Shown here: positions 1-13,036 of the stretch, in pieces
Layout: the number at the start of each line of letters is the position of its first letter
How positions within the stretch are numbered: position 1 is the first letter of the stretch
From: Pseudopithomyces maydicus
Taxonomy: Eukaryota; Ascomycota; Dothideomycetes; Pleosporales; Didymosphaeriaceae
Direction of reading: 5' to 3'
Length of the DNA stretch: 64,000 nt
NCBI GenBank assembly: GCA_026873275.1
Contig: JANTUC010000011.1
Location: forward strand, 682,001 to 746,000
Notes under the pieces: model-generated
The model's input: the letters and a program-made list of their open reading frames with translations, nothing else
Database searches by the model: none
What the model was told of the DNA's origin: nothing
Translations under genes and position numbers: made by a program

Positions 1-33
1 GATAGTTCATAGTCCATGAATGAAATCTAATCA

Positions 34-1866
34 CTACGCTACACAGCACGATGCCGTTCGACAGTAACAGCTCGACTTGACCTCCACATCAGCAACCGCT
101 TGCGCGATCTGCAATTGCTGCCCTATGATCTTCGCCTCTTCGGCCCTGCCCAACTTGCTCAAGCACTCATAGTAGCCATGCAGAGCCCATACATTATTCG
201 GATGCTGTCGGGCCCTGATTATAGAATCATCTAGACCAAGATCAGCAGCATACGCCTTTGCTGCTTCTTCAACACGACCTTGCTCCAGAAGAAGCGCCGC
301 ATATGCATGCCGACTTGGCATCATCCATGGCCACGGTTCTGCATAATTAAGTGCGTCCTCGAGCTCAATTGCGGTCTCTAAGTGCTTGAATGCGTCGTCA
401 TGATTACCTTCGCGATATTCTAGCTCGCCGTCCAGCATGGCTTTGGCAACCTGCATCACCGTGATGCTCTTGTTGACTGGGGTCACTGATATGCGAGATG
501 AAGGGATCTTCTCCACAGCGGTGTACAGCAGATCGCGCTCTCTGGATGCATTCTCGGTATCGCCCTTAGCGGCATATGCAATGCCCCTACCGTAATAGAT
601 CATCGCTGTCGTGACCGCGTATAGCGGCTGATCCTCTTCAGGTGGGACCGCGAGAGCGATCAATTCGTCCCACTGCCCAAAGCGAACAAGCACCTCGACG
701 CGGATGCCAGCAAACATCTCCAGAAAGTCGGGGAGCTTCGCGACAAGGTCTGGAGTGACGAGAGCCTCCATTCTCTTGACTGCATCGATGGCTACCTTGT
801 ACTTGCCAGCAAACATTGCGGCATATGCAAGGAAGTGGTAGTTGTGCACTCGATAGATGGTGTAAAAGGAGTCGTCGCCACTCTCAGCGACGAATTTCTC
901 GTCGGCAGCGCACGCATCCGTATTCGAAGTGACAGCCCCCTGTAATCCCCTACCTGCACATCAATATGACTGGGCATATGGACCAGGTGACCAGACGCGG
1001 GACATAGGCTTAGTAGATGATCTGCTGCGACTAGGGCAACTTCCGGCGTCTTTGACATCTCCATTAGGTGAATGAACATGTGGAGGATACCCGCGTGCTG
1101 ATACGCTTCCTCCTGCTTCATTGCACGCTCAAGAACTGATTTTGCTTCTAGAGTTCCCGCGCCGGCTTTGGGTTCACCAGTCTTCAAATCCCAGAGATCC
1201 CAAGCTGAGAGGTTCATGACTGCATCTGCGTAAAGAGCAGCGACATCCAGATCCTCGGGATACTTGTGGTATACGGAAGCCTAAGCGCGAACAACCTGGA
1301 TTAGCCTAGATATTATGAATTTATGCTTGGTCAATACGTACCATGGCTTTAGCATATGCCTCGTTGCAAGATTTGAAGTTCACGTCATCCAGACTCTTCG
1401 GGACGCGGGCCTGAATCGCATTGATCAGGTCTTTCTCAATCTCAGTCGCCCCCTCCGCATATTTCTTTGCCTTTGCGTTCGCATCTTTTATTAGTTTAAT
1501 ACACTCGTTCAATTCCTCTGCGTCGAACATCTCCCATGGCTTGTTATAGTTCGGTCCTAGAGCAAAGGCTAGCTGCAATGGTCAGCCATGTCAACTCCGC
1601 ACAGAGCTACCGGTGTTTACTCACTCCCCAGTAAGCCATTGCGAGGTTAGAGTCCTCTTTAATCGCGCGTTCAAAACCTGTAAAACATTAAGCTGGCATC
1701 CAGGCCCAGTTTTGGAGATCTTACATCTTGCTGACTCTTCGTGGTGGAACCCGTAGCTCCATATCAAGCCTCGATCGAACCATTTTTGCGCTGCTGGGCT
1801 TCTAGTACTGACTTTCCGATGAAAGGGACCGAGATCGTGAGTGTAGGGCTCAGCCTGATGAGCCAT
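34..1866 (-). CDS. TPR-repeat protein, four exons, one apparent frameshift
   Basis: I infer exons 1866-1725, 1677-1625, 1572-1342 and 1280-34, about 557 aa. The start opens with MAHQAEPYTHDLGPFHRKVS, followed by AAQKWFDRGL and the conserved AMAYWG...LAFALGPNYNKPWE block seen in fungal and bacterial tetratricopeptide-repeat proteins of this type. Helical TPR-like repeats continue to the C-terminus. In exon 4 the frame breaks at a C5 run (936-940): upstream reads HIDVQVGDYR, downstream SNTDACAADEKF through VHNYHFLAYAAMF, and one extra G on the coding strand joins them. No catalytic motif is visible; such proteins are usually protein-interaction scaffolds, so the function is unknown. Splice ends are canonical (GTAAGA, GTGAGT, GTACGT donors). 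Confidence 0.8.
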
Positions 1867-2478
1867 GGCGATTCAAATGATATGCGTTGTGATAGGTGGA
1901 TACGAAGAGACTTTATGCTCAAAAAAGTGCCTGTTTTACCTCGCGTTGTTTGATCTCTATGGCCTTTGTTCGGTTGTCGAGCCGTTATTTTGCCTCCAGT
2001 TTGGTACCACGTCGCCAGAATAGTTGTGAGATGTGTGTGTTGTTTGTCGATGTTGCCAAGCGGAAGGCGAGTGGCGTGACAGCCTCAGGTGGGGTACTAG
2101 CTAAACAATTTACTATCGCCAGTTCAAAGCAACCATCGGTGAGTTGCACCTCGTAAGGAATCAAATCACACACATGTGATGTACCCCATATATAGCTTCA
2201 TACACAAGTGAGGCGGCGTTGCATTACGTGGTCGAAGCAAGTCTGAACCTTCGGACTGTGGAATCTTACCCGCGCTTGTCGTTCCGAGCCTAGTGTACTC
2301 CATTTCATTCGTTCGTGCTTTATCAGGGATCACAAATACTCAGGAAATATCTGTAGATGATTTCCGCGAGAAATGGACAGAGTGATTACTTTCAATGCCA
2401 TTCTCTCGAAAATCTCACTCTGTGCATGCCGTCTACATAACAGTACATCGTATCTTCACGCAATTATCTGGATCTCCA
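1867..2478. other. Intergenic between tandem minus-strand genes
   Basis: About 610 bp upstream of the TPR gene and after the Zip2-like stop. No gene or repeat seen. Confidence 0.5.
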
Positions 2479-5400
2479 TCACACACGAAACCCATGCGCA
2501 GCGCTGGGCCACGGTTCATCTAAAAGCTTGCTCACCCTCGCTAGAACCCTACTACCACCCAGCACCGTCTGAAAACTTTTCGCTCGCTGCTCGGCTGACA
2601 TGAGCACGAAGGTTTGCAGTCCATATGTTTGAAGCGTTCCTTGCATGCCGTGGGAATTATCTGGCCAAGTGATCGGATCTTTGAGAAGTGCGAGTATGAC
2701 CTGCGCCGAAAAGGCGTTGAGGCCTGCCCGGCGGAGGAAGAGTTCCCACTGCAAAACATGAGTAAGGTATTGTCACCTCTTGTTGGCTTCATCGTTCTTA
2801 CAGTGGTCTGATCCGTAAGGAGTTTGATATCACCGATATCTTGAGACCCATGTGGTAAGCCGAACCGTGCCATTTCGTTCACGGCCGTTCGTGCAAGAGC
2901 TTGGTCGCCGCCCGGGACATATCGAACAAGTATTTCACCTTCGAGCTGGGAAGCAAATTTCTTATACTCGTCTAAAGCTTCTTGGTCCCTTTGGTCCAGG
3001 CATTCGCCCCGGGACTGCCCCTCCCACTCTTTGCTAAGCCCTTCACTGACTAGAACTATGAGGCGCTCATACATGGCCTGGAGCGCCATTATCCGATTTT
3101 TTGTTGGCGAGCAGGCCGGCTGTCCTGGGAGAGCACGTTGTTTCAGTTGCTGGGTTGTAGTGATGATCAGACCAGTGGAAGGCGAAATGGTTAGATCAGC
3201 TTCCTCGCTGTCTTTACATTGTACGTCAAAATCCCGGCTTACAAATTCTGCATCTGGATATAAGCCCTGGATCTGCTTCACAAGACTTCGTCGTTGTAGA
3301 AAGGCAGAAGAGATGACGAATGAGCACGACGGAAGCTCCGCAGGCACTGTTGGTAGGTCAAGCGTTTGTTGCGACACTTTTGGGCCTAGATGTAAACCTT
3401 CATTGGCAGTAGTGCTTTCGTCCTTATGCACCTGGTGAGTAGACTTAACGGAGGGTTGCATATGAATTCCCAGTCGAGAGTCCGGTATAAGCTTTTTATG
3501 GCTCGTTGATACCGATGACTTTCCCTTTCCGTTCAGAGCCATGAACTTATCCAGGGCGCTCGTTGCTGAAAATTTGCCACCGAACATCAATGATTTGTTA
3601 GACTCATGTGCATGCATTGGTTTTGATCGGTGATCAAACGAACGCGCTGTTTTATTTGCAGATGATAACGTCGGATGACTCTTCCAATAAGCGCTGCTCG
3701 GTGTTTCTCCTTGATGGTATGGTTGTTTGTTGCCAACACCCTTCTTGGAACCTTTCGTACAATGCGCAATACTCTCGACATCGGCACTCTCCTGCAACTC
3801 AATCATTCGTTTGTTTATCAAGGAGTTCATATCGTTCTTCTTCTCTGGCTCATCGAGCTCTAGTGTGTCTTCTTCCTCTCCTTCTCCCTCATCGTCCTCG
3901 AGAATACGAAGACCAGCTCTCTTCCACATGTCGGTCGAACTTGTGGCTATTCCTCCATTGGTGTTACTAGCCAGCATTTGGGTTATGATTTCTTCTCCAT
4001 GGAGTTTTTCGTCCATGACGAACTTGGTTGATGCATACGAAAATGGTGCCAAAGGTAGTGTTCTATCGAGCTCAGAAACACCGTGCCACGATGTTACGGA
4101 TTTCATGTGGTTGCGTTTCACCCACTGGAGAAAACGAGCCTGCGTGTTCATCGCCTCAGAACCATTACTACAAGCAAATTCTTCCCAAGGTGCAGTCGGC
4201 AACCTGAATTCAAGATGCGGAACGTCCATCCTTTTGGTCGTGTCGGCTTCGAGGAGTTTCTCGTTCTCGATTTGCCAATTTGCATCTTCTGCAACAGGCT
4301 CAATAGTCTTGTAGAAAACGTAGTCGTCATCTTCAGTCAAAATGGCATTACCGTCCTCATAGTTGGAAGGGAGATCAAGATTATCCTCACCGTCATTACA
4401 AGAAACATTGTTGGTCTTATTTCCATCGTTCTCGCTACATGGAGCCGTTGGTATGTACTCGACAAGTACATTGGCAAAAGCAACGGTCTTGAGTTTTTTG
4501 TGGGTGAGTCGGAAAAAATTGGCGGTGTGAGAGGCCCTTCAACCTTCAGGTCTGAAACCTTTCGCTTCACACGAGGTGAAATTTCATGGTAGGCCATGGT
4601 ATCATACTCGTTAGCGCCATTAGTATCCAACAAGACGAAATCGCTCCCGTTGGAATCGTGGCCCATGAGTACATCTGTGTCCATGATTCGTTCCTCTAGC
4701 GCTTTAGCTTCTGCGGCAGTCGAAATTGAGTCATCCGAGACTAGTGGGACGTGATTCCCTGGTGAAGAAGGTATGTACGGTGACAGTACAGGTGTGGGTG
4801 GTAACAGTGGTGGAGTGACTGGCCGGATGGCAATGTTCTATTTGCGTCAGCATGGTACTGGTTTTGTTCAAATGCAGTCACCTTTCGGCAGTTGAAATGC
4901 TCCTCCCGAACTGTGTCAAAGAAATCAGAAACAGGTGAATCTTTGGTGGTATCATGAAGATACAGTAAAATTTCTCTCGAAATAGCCAGTTTCTCGTGCT
5001 TCGCATTTGCGAGACATTTTTGTGGAAAGTCAGAGTATCTTGACGGCCAATCTAGGCCTTCATCCGCCTCTTGATTGACCAGTTCAAGAGGTATTCGTAG
5101 GTCACTAAATCCGATTTCCATTGAGCTACCAAACTCTAACATGTCCAGCTCATCATCCGTGTGTAAAATCGTTACTTCTTGCTTTAGTCCTCGCAGGCGC
5201 TTTCGTCCATTCGGTATTTCAATCGGTTCCGGTGTTGCATTTCGCAAAGACTGCAAGTATTTGAGTAGCATCGCGGCTTCCTTACCCACCGCGAGCCGTT
5301 CTTTAGTTAGTTCGTCTGCGGGATTAGTTGGATGATCAGCATTCTTAGGATCGTAAAGATCTGCGTCAAGGATATCTGGCGAAGGAGAAAAGGCACAATC

Positions 5401-5508
5401 AAGCAATAGAGGCTCTTGGGTATAGTCGCGACAAATGCCATGGAATCGCGCATATTCTAACACCGTGGGTTCCTGCTGGACGACATCCAGCTCGAGGTCG
5501 AGATCCAT
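2479..5508 (-). CDS. Zip2/SHOC1-like XPF-fold protein (candidate), three exons, one apparent frameshift
   Basis: Exons 5508-4882, 4837-2802 and 2748-2479 give about 977 aa. The N-terminal 250 residues are acidic and the centre is low in complexity. The C-terminal third resembles a degenerate XPF/ERCC4 nuclease fold: the strand-rich RLIVLVSEGLSKEW, then LVRYVPGG, then ELFLRRAGLNAFSAQVILAL, which looks like a helix-hairpin-helix. The usual nuclease ERKxxxD motif is not visible. That combination is known for the meiotic crossover factors Zip2 and SHOC1, and this may be the fungal counterpart; the assignment is inference from fold-like motifs. A one-base loss at the T6 run 4494-4499 separates PPIFSDSPTK from LKTVAFANVLVEY. 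Both introns have good GT-AG ends (44 and 53 nt). Confidence 0.7.
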
Positions 5509-6110
5509 TATCTGTTCCTATGATATGCGATAGTTTCGCGTACAGCTAAGAGGGCTTTATGATGAGTGTGGAAGTGATGGAGTAAATCAGGTGGCGGTGC
5601 GCGTACGCAGATGACGTGAGAAGGGGAAACGCGCTTAAAGTAGAAGGGAAAGCGCGGCTGGTGCACGCACGGAAACAGAGGCACGTCAACGGGCACTGAG
5701 ACATTTCAAAATTAGAGCGAGGATTATGTACTTCAATGATGCTGTTGCAACTATTTTCAGAGCGCTTTGATGCTGTGGGGCGGATCATGAGATCACCGAG
5801 TCGAGTTTTCGGGCAAGTTTCATCTTTGTGCACCGGATTTATGCACCACCACACGGTCACGGACTACATGCATGGAACGTCAGAAAGTAATTTGCCTTGA
5901 GATGGATTTATTTTGTCTGTTGCAGATATTCGTACCGCTTATGCTATGATCGAATCTTTTACTGGCGTCCATGCTTCTAAACGTTAAGAGATTAATATGT
6001 ACAGAACTTGCCCTTCAGGCCAAGCATATCAACAGTGAACACACAATGCAACGCCGCTAAATGATAATCACATTGTTCGCGCACACACGGATCGTATCCA
6101 TCGAATGCCT
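5509..6110. other. Intergenic upstream of the Zip2-like gene
   Basis: About 600 bp, including the 3' flank of the protease. No supported gene. Confidence 0.5.
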
Positions 6111-7432
6111 CTAAGCAACCGGGGGCTTCTCACCGAAGCCGAGCGACTGGTTGCCGCCGTTGAAAGCGACGAACTGGGCCTTGAACATGGTGTCGCCGTA
6201 GATCTGGAGACCAGCGCCCTGGTTGCCCTGAACTCCACCGAAGCAGGTCGTGTTGGCCTGGTCAACGGCGGCGAAAGTGATTTGGTTTCCGGGAATCTTG
6301 GCCATGTATGTGTCACCGATGGCAACAGACATGTCGGGCAGAGTGGTGCCACAGGGGTAGATAAAACCACCAACTTGAGCGTTAAGCTGTGCACCCTTGA
6401 CCTGAGAGTAGTATGCTTCGGCGACGGCCTGGTCAACGAGGAGAAGCGAGGTACCGGTATCAGCGATGGCCTGGGAAGCACCGGGGTTCTCGATGACCTG
6501 GTCGCCAACGGCAAACTTGGCCGAGGGGAACTGCCAGAAGCCAGAAGAGGCGTTCACGGGAATCCAAGCCATCTCGCCCTGGAACTTGGTGGCATCGATC
6601 TTGCCGAACTCGTAAACACCAGTGCCATCCGGATCCAAGTCAGCGGTGAACACAGGGAGGTCGAGGTCGCCCATAACATTGTCGAAGAACGTCTTCTGGG
6701 GGGTCTTCTTGGTACCGTCATTGACAGTGTTGAGGGTCGAGAAGGCAAGGCCGACAAGACCGTCAGTGTTGGTGTCTTGAACAAAGGATCGGGATACAGC
6801 ATTGGCAAGTTCAACAGCCTGGTTTTGGACAGTCACGCCACCAATGGTGACTGCGTCGGTTCCAACAGTTCCAGCGGCACCGGATCCATCACCGTAGGAG
6901 ATCTGCCATTGAGCACCGGTCATCTTCTTGAACGAGGTCGACTTGGCCGGGTCGTAAACACCATGGCCAGTTGTGGCTTGGGGAGGAAGATCGGTGCTGA
7001 AGACCCACCTAGAAAACATTAGCTTAGTTCAATGAGACATATTCAAGAGACTCACAGATCAGAGGAGCCAGAGTCGAAATCGAGGTTCAGCGTCTGTCCA
7101 CCAATGTCGACGGGGGACAAGAAGAGAGCAGCATTCTCGCCAGGGTTGGCAGCAACAGTGCCAGTACTGTTGGTTCCGTTGGCGGCAGCGTTTGCCTTGA
7201 TGGATGGGGTGAACTCTCCGGACTTGGACTGTGCAATGAATCCACCTTTAAGGTTGTATTTGTTGAATACCTTACGCACAGCAGCTCCTCCATCGAGACC
7301 GCGGGCATGAACAGGTGCATTGATGTGTCGTGGGACCTTAAAGGACCGCTTCTTTATCTTCGCTGGTGCGGGTGCGGCAAGGACATAGGCCGCCAAAAGA
7401 GTGACGAAGAAGATAATGCGGAGGGTTGCCAT
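6111..7432 (-). CDS. Secreted pepsin-type aspartic protease
   Basis: Exons 7432-7056 and 7008-6111 encode about 424 aa. Residues 1-19 form a signal peptide (hydrophobic FFVTLLAAYVLA ending before APAP), followed by a basic propeptide containing KKR. The two catalytic aspartates lie in DFDSGSSDLWVFS and IADTGTSLLLVD, the A1-family arrangement, with the flap region around WQISYGDGSGAAG. The first motif is DSG rather than the common DTG, a conservative change also seen in some proteases. Overall it resembles fungal aspergillopepsin/penicillopepsin: an acid endoprotease secreted to digest external protein. Two cysteines near the C-terminus (FIYPCGTTL and TTCFGGV) fit the expected disulfide. A 47-nt intron splits the codon just before the W of SDLW. 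Confidence 0.92.
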
Positions 7433-9500
7433 GTTGGATGAATGCTGACCGGCAGCCGGGAGGAAAAGAAGGTAAATGGTCTGTGGAATAGACTTTAGTA
7501 CGAAGGGAAGAAGGAAGAGTTGAGAATAAACTCCCTATAAAGAAAAAAAGAGAAAAGAACAGAAAGGCTCGGCCTGAAGGTGGAGAAGAAACACTGGACG
7601 AAGCTCCGATTTAAAGCATCAATGTGAAGCCGCGAAGAGGAAACGCCAGGAGCACTTCTGATGAAACTCGATCCTAAGACACATTCTGACGCATGAACTT
7701 GCCCTCAAGAGATAGGCGAGGAGAAGAAGCCGGCTTCCGAGTCGGGGCTGGTCGGACGACAAGCAATACAGACAAGAGGCACAGTGTGCCGCCATCTCGA
7801 ACCATCCTGGGGCTGATCATGCTAAGCATTCGTAAGACGTTCAGCTGCGCGACCAGAATGTGGTTAGCTGATTGCCGGATGCGGCCTTCAGCTTCATGGA
7901 AAGAGTGTTGATTGGATAGTAAGGCACGAGGCCTCCGTGACAGGCGCTCCGCCTCATACGCGTTCTGCTTTATGCTTAGGGATTCGTGTTGAAGAATTGT
8001 GGGTTCGATTGGCGCGGGAATAAAACAGGGGCTGTGAAAGCTTAGCCAGCGTTTCATCACTCAGGCCGCACCTGCGAAGCCACCTCAGCGCTATAAGCAC
8101 TGCGAGCATGCTACCTCTGCTCAAAATACATTCATACGCGTCCACGATCTAGATTGCCTCTACCTCCACTGTGCTAATGTACACTCAAATACTGCAGGTA
8201 CTGCCGGCGGCTTACGAGGCTCTTCATCGCGGTGTTTCACGTTTGTGGGCACGCGAAACGCCCGCTTTGTGGCACAACGTCAACGCTAAGTTTTGACAAG
8301 GCCTGGGGGCAAGGGAATCAAGCATTCGCATCAGACCATGTACCCCGCAAGCCTCTGGAACACGTTTCGCCTAGGCTCAAAGCCATCCGCTCCCTTGCTC
8401 CACAACGGTCGTCTCGTGGGGAACGAGATTGCGCGACTCCCGGGGGTTATTTGTTCGTGTTTACTTGGCCGCCACGTACGGCGCCTCAGTAAACAGACGG
8501 GGCTTGTCTGTCCGTACAGCTGGGACTGGCTAGATAGTGGACAACTTATGGTGAAATGTGAGCTGTTTTGATGTTCGGAAAATATGTATCCGAACTGTTG
8601 ATCTTTGGATGATCCCCTTGATGAGCCTGCCTGATTTGGCATATCCGTTGGGCGGAGCACTCCGCCGCTTTTCTGCCAGACAGCCACAAGGGTAGAGTGG
8701 ATATACCGTGCACAGATGGAATTGATCATGTATATGGACTGGCGCCCGAGAACGAGCGGGATGTGGCTAAGCACAGACAGGAAGGAGTGGTCTCGGCCAT
8801 GCACGCGCGGAATGCAAGTCGATAGTGCTCGTGTCATTGTGAACTGTATTGCGGCACCCCCGATTTCACCCACTTACTCATTTGCGTTTCTACTTGCTTG
8901 TGCTTCCTTACACTCATTGAACATAAAATGCTTCAACGGATGAGAACCCCATGCACGCATGAAGACAGCGAACATGAACCGTACCGTCCCCAGACAGGGG
9001 TGAAGTAGACCGAGCATTATACTTAATTATGCACAGTAAGCCCAACCTGGCTGCGAGCTATGTTTCGTAGTGTACTATATATTTGTTCTCAGCGATAAGG
9101 GGAAACCCGAGTTCAGTACGATCCTCTAACCTGACGCCTCCCAACATTGACAAAGTAAAGCTCCGAGAACAAAGGTATTGGGAATCAACACAATTCAGAG
9201 CGAGCGATATACGAGGATGCGTTCAAAACTTTCGATTTTAACTTAAAAACAATAGACTGAGGACTACGTTCGTCTTTCTCTACGCCCAAAGATCCTCGAC
9301 ATAGATTTGAGTTGAGCTGTTTGCGTTCAGCGACAATCTCAATATGCTCAGAGGAACTAAAAATAGATGGTGTTCCTTACCGTGCATGTGCAAAGGGGAC
9401 CAGTCCTGCCACCACCGCAAAATCAGGCCTGCTACACACGCATCCGGCCCTCAGATAAACAGGACAAAATCTTCTAAAATTAAACACGCCTTCGAAATCT
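7433..9500. other. Intergenic, 2.1 kb
   Basis: Upstream of the protease and downstream of Pat1. Several open frames exist on both strands but none starts well or resembles a protein. A purine-rich GAAGGAAGA/AAAGAAAAAAAG stretch (7500-7570) is probably the protease leader on the opposite strand (CT-rich there). Confidence 0.5.
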
Positions 9501-12136
9501 TTAACCGAGCAATTCGACATCCAGACCAATGGCTCTCATAAAGAGGTTGACATTTGAAAGACGAGATCCGGCCATCTCAGCCGGCAACGCTTTGCTGACG
9601 GTCACTGTCTCCATAACACGGTCCTTTACGCCTATGACCAGCCTCTGTTGCTGTTCCGGACTGGCGCCCACTCCCATAGCGGCGAGGAACTGCCAGATGT
9701 ACATGTCGTCGGTATCGTTGACGCCTCCCGGAAAGATTACGGGTAGGACAGGCTCCACCGCATCAAACAGGCGATTGTATAGGTCATTCCATTGCTCCCA
9801 GTCGTTCTGGTTCATCTCTGGAGCGGACTGCTTCAAAAGCTCGGCGCGTGAAATGAGGATGGTAAGAAGCGACATGCCGACTTTGCTGCGAGCGACAACA
9901 TGCATATTCGTTCGGTCGAGGATGAGGCCGAGTAGACCAATGATGATGTTGAGCGGTGATTCGGAAACGTGAGCGAACAAAGGTGGGACAACAGTCCCAA
10001 GGAAGAGCTCAATCTCTTCGCGGGTGGCAGAACTCAAAGGCTCTTCTGGTGTTGCGACACCATGCGAGACCACTGAAAGTTGGTCCAGATGGACTACGAT
10101 CATAGTCACCACGGTGATACGCTCTTGTTCGTCGATGTGCGGGAAAATTCGCGGGATAGCCTTCTTCCCTTTAGCGTGAGACAAGATGGAAATGAACGGG
10201 TGAGGAGTAAGAGACCTGTCATTGTTAGTACAAGAGCAAAGCGAACAAGAATAACCACGACTTACTGAGGATTTATGGGCTCCATGATCTTCATGTTATG
10301 CCACAGTTCCTTACGTAGAGTCTCGATCTTAGATCGCCATTCCATGTGTGCTTGGATAGCCTCGGGCGGGCTATCTTCACGAATAGGTGGAGGAACTGCT
10401 CGGTCTACGTCTTCAATCCTCATCAAGGTCATGTAGATCGCCTCGATGTTGCGCAAGGTCTGTTTCCGATGAGCAATCGACGATTTGTGGTGCTTGGGAT
10501 GTTTGTCCCCGGTCTCTGGTCGCTTGATGTTCAGTAGAGGTCTCGGTGTCTTTGCGTTGCTAAAAGCGATCTTTCCTAAGCTACCTTCGATAACAAGCTG
10601 CTTGCCCTTGGGTTTGGCCTTTGCAGCCTCGACGGCGCGCTGGACCTGCTGCTCCATTCGCTGCATATGATTATCACCACCTCTTCCATTCCTGCGCGGT
10701 CCAAATCTGCTGTTTGTTTGGAACAGATATGTCTGTGCGAATTGATTTGCGGGCTGGTGAGGGTTCTGTCGTGCTCCGCCACGGATCTGACTCATGACGT
10801 GGTAGTAGAAGTCTTCAGCAATGGCTGCCTCAGAGCCCCTTTCTTCCACGTTCCCGGTGGCAGTCATGAGCTGCTGAAGTTGGATACGTGTGATGAAGTT
10901 TTTATCCTGAGGGGTCATCAAGCCGTTGTCCTTGGCCAGTAGTGAGATTTTGTGGTTGCGCTTGGCACGTTTCGCCTCGGCTTCGATATAGGCATCACGC
11001 TCTTCTTGCGAGAGAGCCATGAGCTGCTCGGGATGCGTAATGACCATGCCAGGAAACGAAGGACCTCTAGTATGATCGGGTAGTGGGCCACGAGGGCCCG
11101 CGTGACCAACATGTGCGACAGGCTGTCCATGCCCCGAAAGCCTGTTTGGATTCTGGAGAATGTGTCTTGGTTGAGAAGGAGGACGTTGAGGCTGTCCATG
11201 AGCATGGGCGGGTCTTTGCTGCTGGATCACGGGTTCGTTGGACTGTCTCGGCCGCTGGAGGATCGTAGGCTGCTGCGGGGCTTGCGTATGAACGGGCTGG
11301 CCAGGAAGCTCAGCATGCACTTGCTGCTGTCGGGGGCCTTGAGGGCCTTGGGGATGCTGCTGCTGCTGTTGGGGTCGTTGCAAGATCTGCTGCGGAAACT
11401 GCCCCGGAAAGTTAGGCATGCCTGGGTACTGAGGCTGTTCATGAGGCATTTGGTGCTGGTAGTGAGCGGGCATAGGAGCTTGGTTAGGTGCAATGTGCTG
11501 CTGCTGCTGCAGCACCCGAGGTGGGGTTCCCTGGAGCGTCTGTTGACGCATCATGGCCTCGACCTCCTCCAGGCTCACAATCTTCCTCGAGGCAGCGGGA
11601 ACCTGCTGCGGAGGCTCTTGCTGCCTCGGGGCAGGAGACTGTTTGGGCTGCAGACCCCAGATGTCGGCACGCGCCTCCAACCGAGGGATGTACTCGGGAT
11701 CTTGGTAGCCTTCGTAGCCAGTCCTGGTGGGCTTGGAAGCATGGGGAATATGAGGCTTCTGCTGGATGGGCGCGCGAGTCTGGTAGATGATTTGCTCCTC
11801 CTGCAGGGTGTTTGCAATCTTTGCAGTCTGGCCGGCGAAGTCGAAATCCCTCCCGACGCTTTGCTGGGTCGCTGGGCCGCTGTTGCCGAAGGTGTCGTCG
11901 TTGAGGGCATCGTCAGTCTCGTCGAGCTGGTCGCCCAGGCCGTCGTACGTCTCCTCGAAGTCAATTCTTCACTAAAGTCAGTGCAGTCCTGTGGAATGGC
12001 AAGGGTTGACATGCGCATCATCGTCGGCTGCCCCTCCTCCCAGGCTAGCGAAGGCATCGTGGTGGCCAAAGCCGGGGGCATTCGTCGAGTGGCCGTGGTC
12101 ACGCGGCAGGGACGGGTCGAAGCCGAAGAAGGACAT
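9501..12136 (-). CDS. PAT1: Pat1 decapping activator / topoisomerase II-associated protein family
   Basis: The start at 12136 opens MSFFGFDPSLPRDHGHS, the classic fungal Pat1 N-terminus. The next exon (about 11966-10266) begins with the conserved IDFEETYDGLGDQLDE and runs through a long Gln/Pro/His-rich linker (roughly residues 150-330) into MVITHPEQLMALSQEERDAY. After a clean 50-nt intron (10265-10216) the last exon (10215-9501) gives the helical C-terminal repeat domain. Pat1 links deadenylated mRNA to Lsm1-7, Dhh1 and the Dcp1-Dcp2 decapping enzyme in cytoplasmic P-bodies. The first intron is not resolved: the only nearby GT donor (12010) is in a different phase from the only usable acceptor (before 11966). 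The total is about 850 aa. The gene is divergent from the mannosyltransferase. Confidence 0.9.
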
Positions 12137-13036
12137 GGTGGGCGAGGCCCGAGAGCGGATGGCGGTGGTGGTGGAGGGTGGGTTGTTTTTCGCGCGCGAG
12201 AGCGGTGCAGTTAGCGATGGACCGTGACGTGTAGTGATGGTGAAGGCAGGCTGCAGCGGCCGCGTGAGGCGACTACGAGAGGCAGCTGGATGTGTCCAGA
12301 ACGGCTGCTAGCCAGCGATGGACGGATGCAGCACAAGACGGGGTGCTCTGCGCCGTGTAAAGCTTCGCGGCGCGGCTCCAGCGTACACACAGTCGATGTT
12401 TCCACACTGCAGCTTCGCAGAGCCGCTCTCGCCCTTGCCACTTTGGGCGGCGGTGGGGTCACGTAATTGGGCACGCCCTCCCCCAAGTGCAGCAGAGCGG
12501 TTGTGAACGTTGGCAATGCCGTATTGCCGGCTGCAGTAGCTCAAGAGGGAGCAGATGCATCTAGCCGCTGCCGCCGTGCTTCTCTAGAGTCCGTCCTGCG
12601 CCCCCGTCGCAGTTGTGCTGAAAAAACGCTCGTATCTCTCGACTCGGGCCCGCACCCTTGCGTGGCGTGCGCGTCCCAGGTCTCCCCCAACCGCGACCGG
12701 GCCTCCTATTTCGCTTTTTATATTCTTGGGAATACCTGCTCCTTCTGAACCCCCATCTCCGCCCTTCTCTCCCTGTATTATTTATCTGCGCCTTGTGCTC
12801 GCACTTGGGCGTTCCTTTGATTCTTTGCACGTGCGAGCCAGCCCTCTTTGGGGGCTCCAGATTCCAACCGACGACGTAGCCTCAAACTCCCCAGGTCTCC
12901 CTAGCATCTCCCTTCGGTCGCCAAAGTGGAGGGCTCCACGTCAGAAAAGAGCCTCCCTGAGAAGAGTCAGTCATCTGACGCGCATCCGCAACAACAAGAG
13001 CAGCAGCAGCCGCAGTCGCAGCACTCTCGCGGCGCA
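12137..13036. promoter_or_regulatory. Divergent intergenic region between Pat1 and the mannosyltransferase
   Basis: These 900 bp separate two genes transcribed away from each other, so both promoters must lie here. The stretch is pyrimidine-rich toward the plus-strand gene (12690-12960) and GC-rich near the Pat1 start. Open frames across it show no recognisable protein. No convincing TATA box was found. Confidence 0.5.

Noticed and set aside
6105..7022. 305-codon plus-strand frame over the aspartic protease
   Set aside because: Antisense shadow; the minus frame has the signal peptide and both catalytic aspartates.
8331..8873. 180-codon minus-strand frame in the 7.4-9.5 kb gap
   Set aside because: Does not begin with ATG, has no family resemblance, and its composition is not protein-like.
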